Below the pieces are notes generated by a model. The model had not been told where the DNA came from. It saw only the letters and a list, made by a program, of their open reading frames with translations, and did no database searches. From the NCBI GenBank assembly GCA_039105265.1, contig JAPFFF010000018.1:992001-1056000 (forward strand): 64,000 nucleotides of DNA, in the 5' to 3' direction. Source of the DNA: Tritrichomonas musculus. Lineage: Eukaryota > Parabasalia > Tritrichomonadida > Tritrichomonadidae. Made by a program: the position numbers and the translations under genes. How positions within the stretch are numbered: position 1 is the first letter of the stretch; every line of letters begins with the position of its first letter. This document shows positions 63,978 through 64,000 of this stretch, one piece after another.

Positions 63978-64000
63978 TAGATTTTATAAAACAGCATTGT
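63978..64000 (+). pseudogene. start of a further ankyrin-repeat unit at window edge
   Basis: TTTTATAAAACAGCATTG reads FYKTAL, the usual opening of an ankyrin unit, about 640 bp after the last one. It is cut by the window end. Confidence 0.35.

Noticed and set aside
1-64000. tRNA, rRNA and spliceosomal introns
   Set aside because: I looked for cloverleaf-like GC-rich stretches and for trichomonad splice signals (GTATGT ... ACTAACACAG) and found none that I could support by eye.

Overview
The window is AT-rich DNA from a parabasalid flagellate, most likely a Tritrichomonas/Trichomonas relative (inference). The signs are host-type initiator sequences (TCA followed by Y/T-rich bases) just before many ATGs, stop codons embedded in TAAA/AATAAA strings, no convincing introns, and flanking host genes of kinds abundant in trichomonads: DUF3447/ankyrin proteins and a BTB-like plus discoidin-domain protein.

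The centre, 7320-54128 (about 46.8 kb), is one integrated Polinton/Maverick-class element. It has ~200 bp terminal inverted repeats (TIRs), both starting AGTAGTATATATAAATGG, and a perfect 5-bp target duplication AACTG (7315-7319 and 54129-54133). It carries the class hallmarks: protein-primed family B DNA polymerase (18238-21597, minus), rve integrase (26551-27954, minus) and an FtsK/HerA (A32-like) packaging-type ATPase (41775-42686, minus). It is far larger than the roughly 15-25 kb usual for the class. The extra content includes a primase-SF3 helicase plus a second SF3 helicase, a protein kinase, a surface-type membrane protein with F/S-rich repeats, a 3151-residue helical-repeat protein, a 20-residue arginine-rich peptide, a family of small paralogues, and about twenty short coiled-coil or charged proteins. 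I recognise no jelly-roll capsid protein and no maturation protease. The element looks largely whole, with at most one or two breaks, and recent: its target duplication is exact and its long frames are open.

Layout: 1-7319 host flank (partial transposase-like ORF, nested inverted repeats around a decayed EF-hand fragment, several unknown genes); 7320-11037 left TIR, subterminal tandem repeats and three small genes; 11038-18231 two larger unknown proteins, the small paralogue family and the surface-type protein; 18238-23274 polymerase, small paralogues and kinase; 23283-26563 block of small coiled-coil genes; 26551-31150 integrase and primase-helicase; 31202-37365 small genes, second helicase and a DNA-binding-like protein; 37385-38280 repeat-rich convergent intergenic region; 38312-53620 the probable virion-assembly module (ATPase, arginine-rich peptide, giant protein); 53621-54128 subterminal repeats and right TIR; 54130-64000 host flank.

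Two promoter styles recur inside the element and I did not see them in the flanks. One is a 13-mer, consensus CTTGACGARGMAC, often shared by divergent gene pairs. The other is a longer module containing GCAGAAATTCTTACTTTTTT followed by TCATCACTTCATTT. Both lead into an initiator-like TCAYTTT and then the ATG, which suggests that the host transcription start machinery reads the element's genes. The element sits inside a host-side reading frame: the frame entering at 54579 stays open to one junction, and the flank beyond the other junction continues in the matching frame to a stop at 7226.
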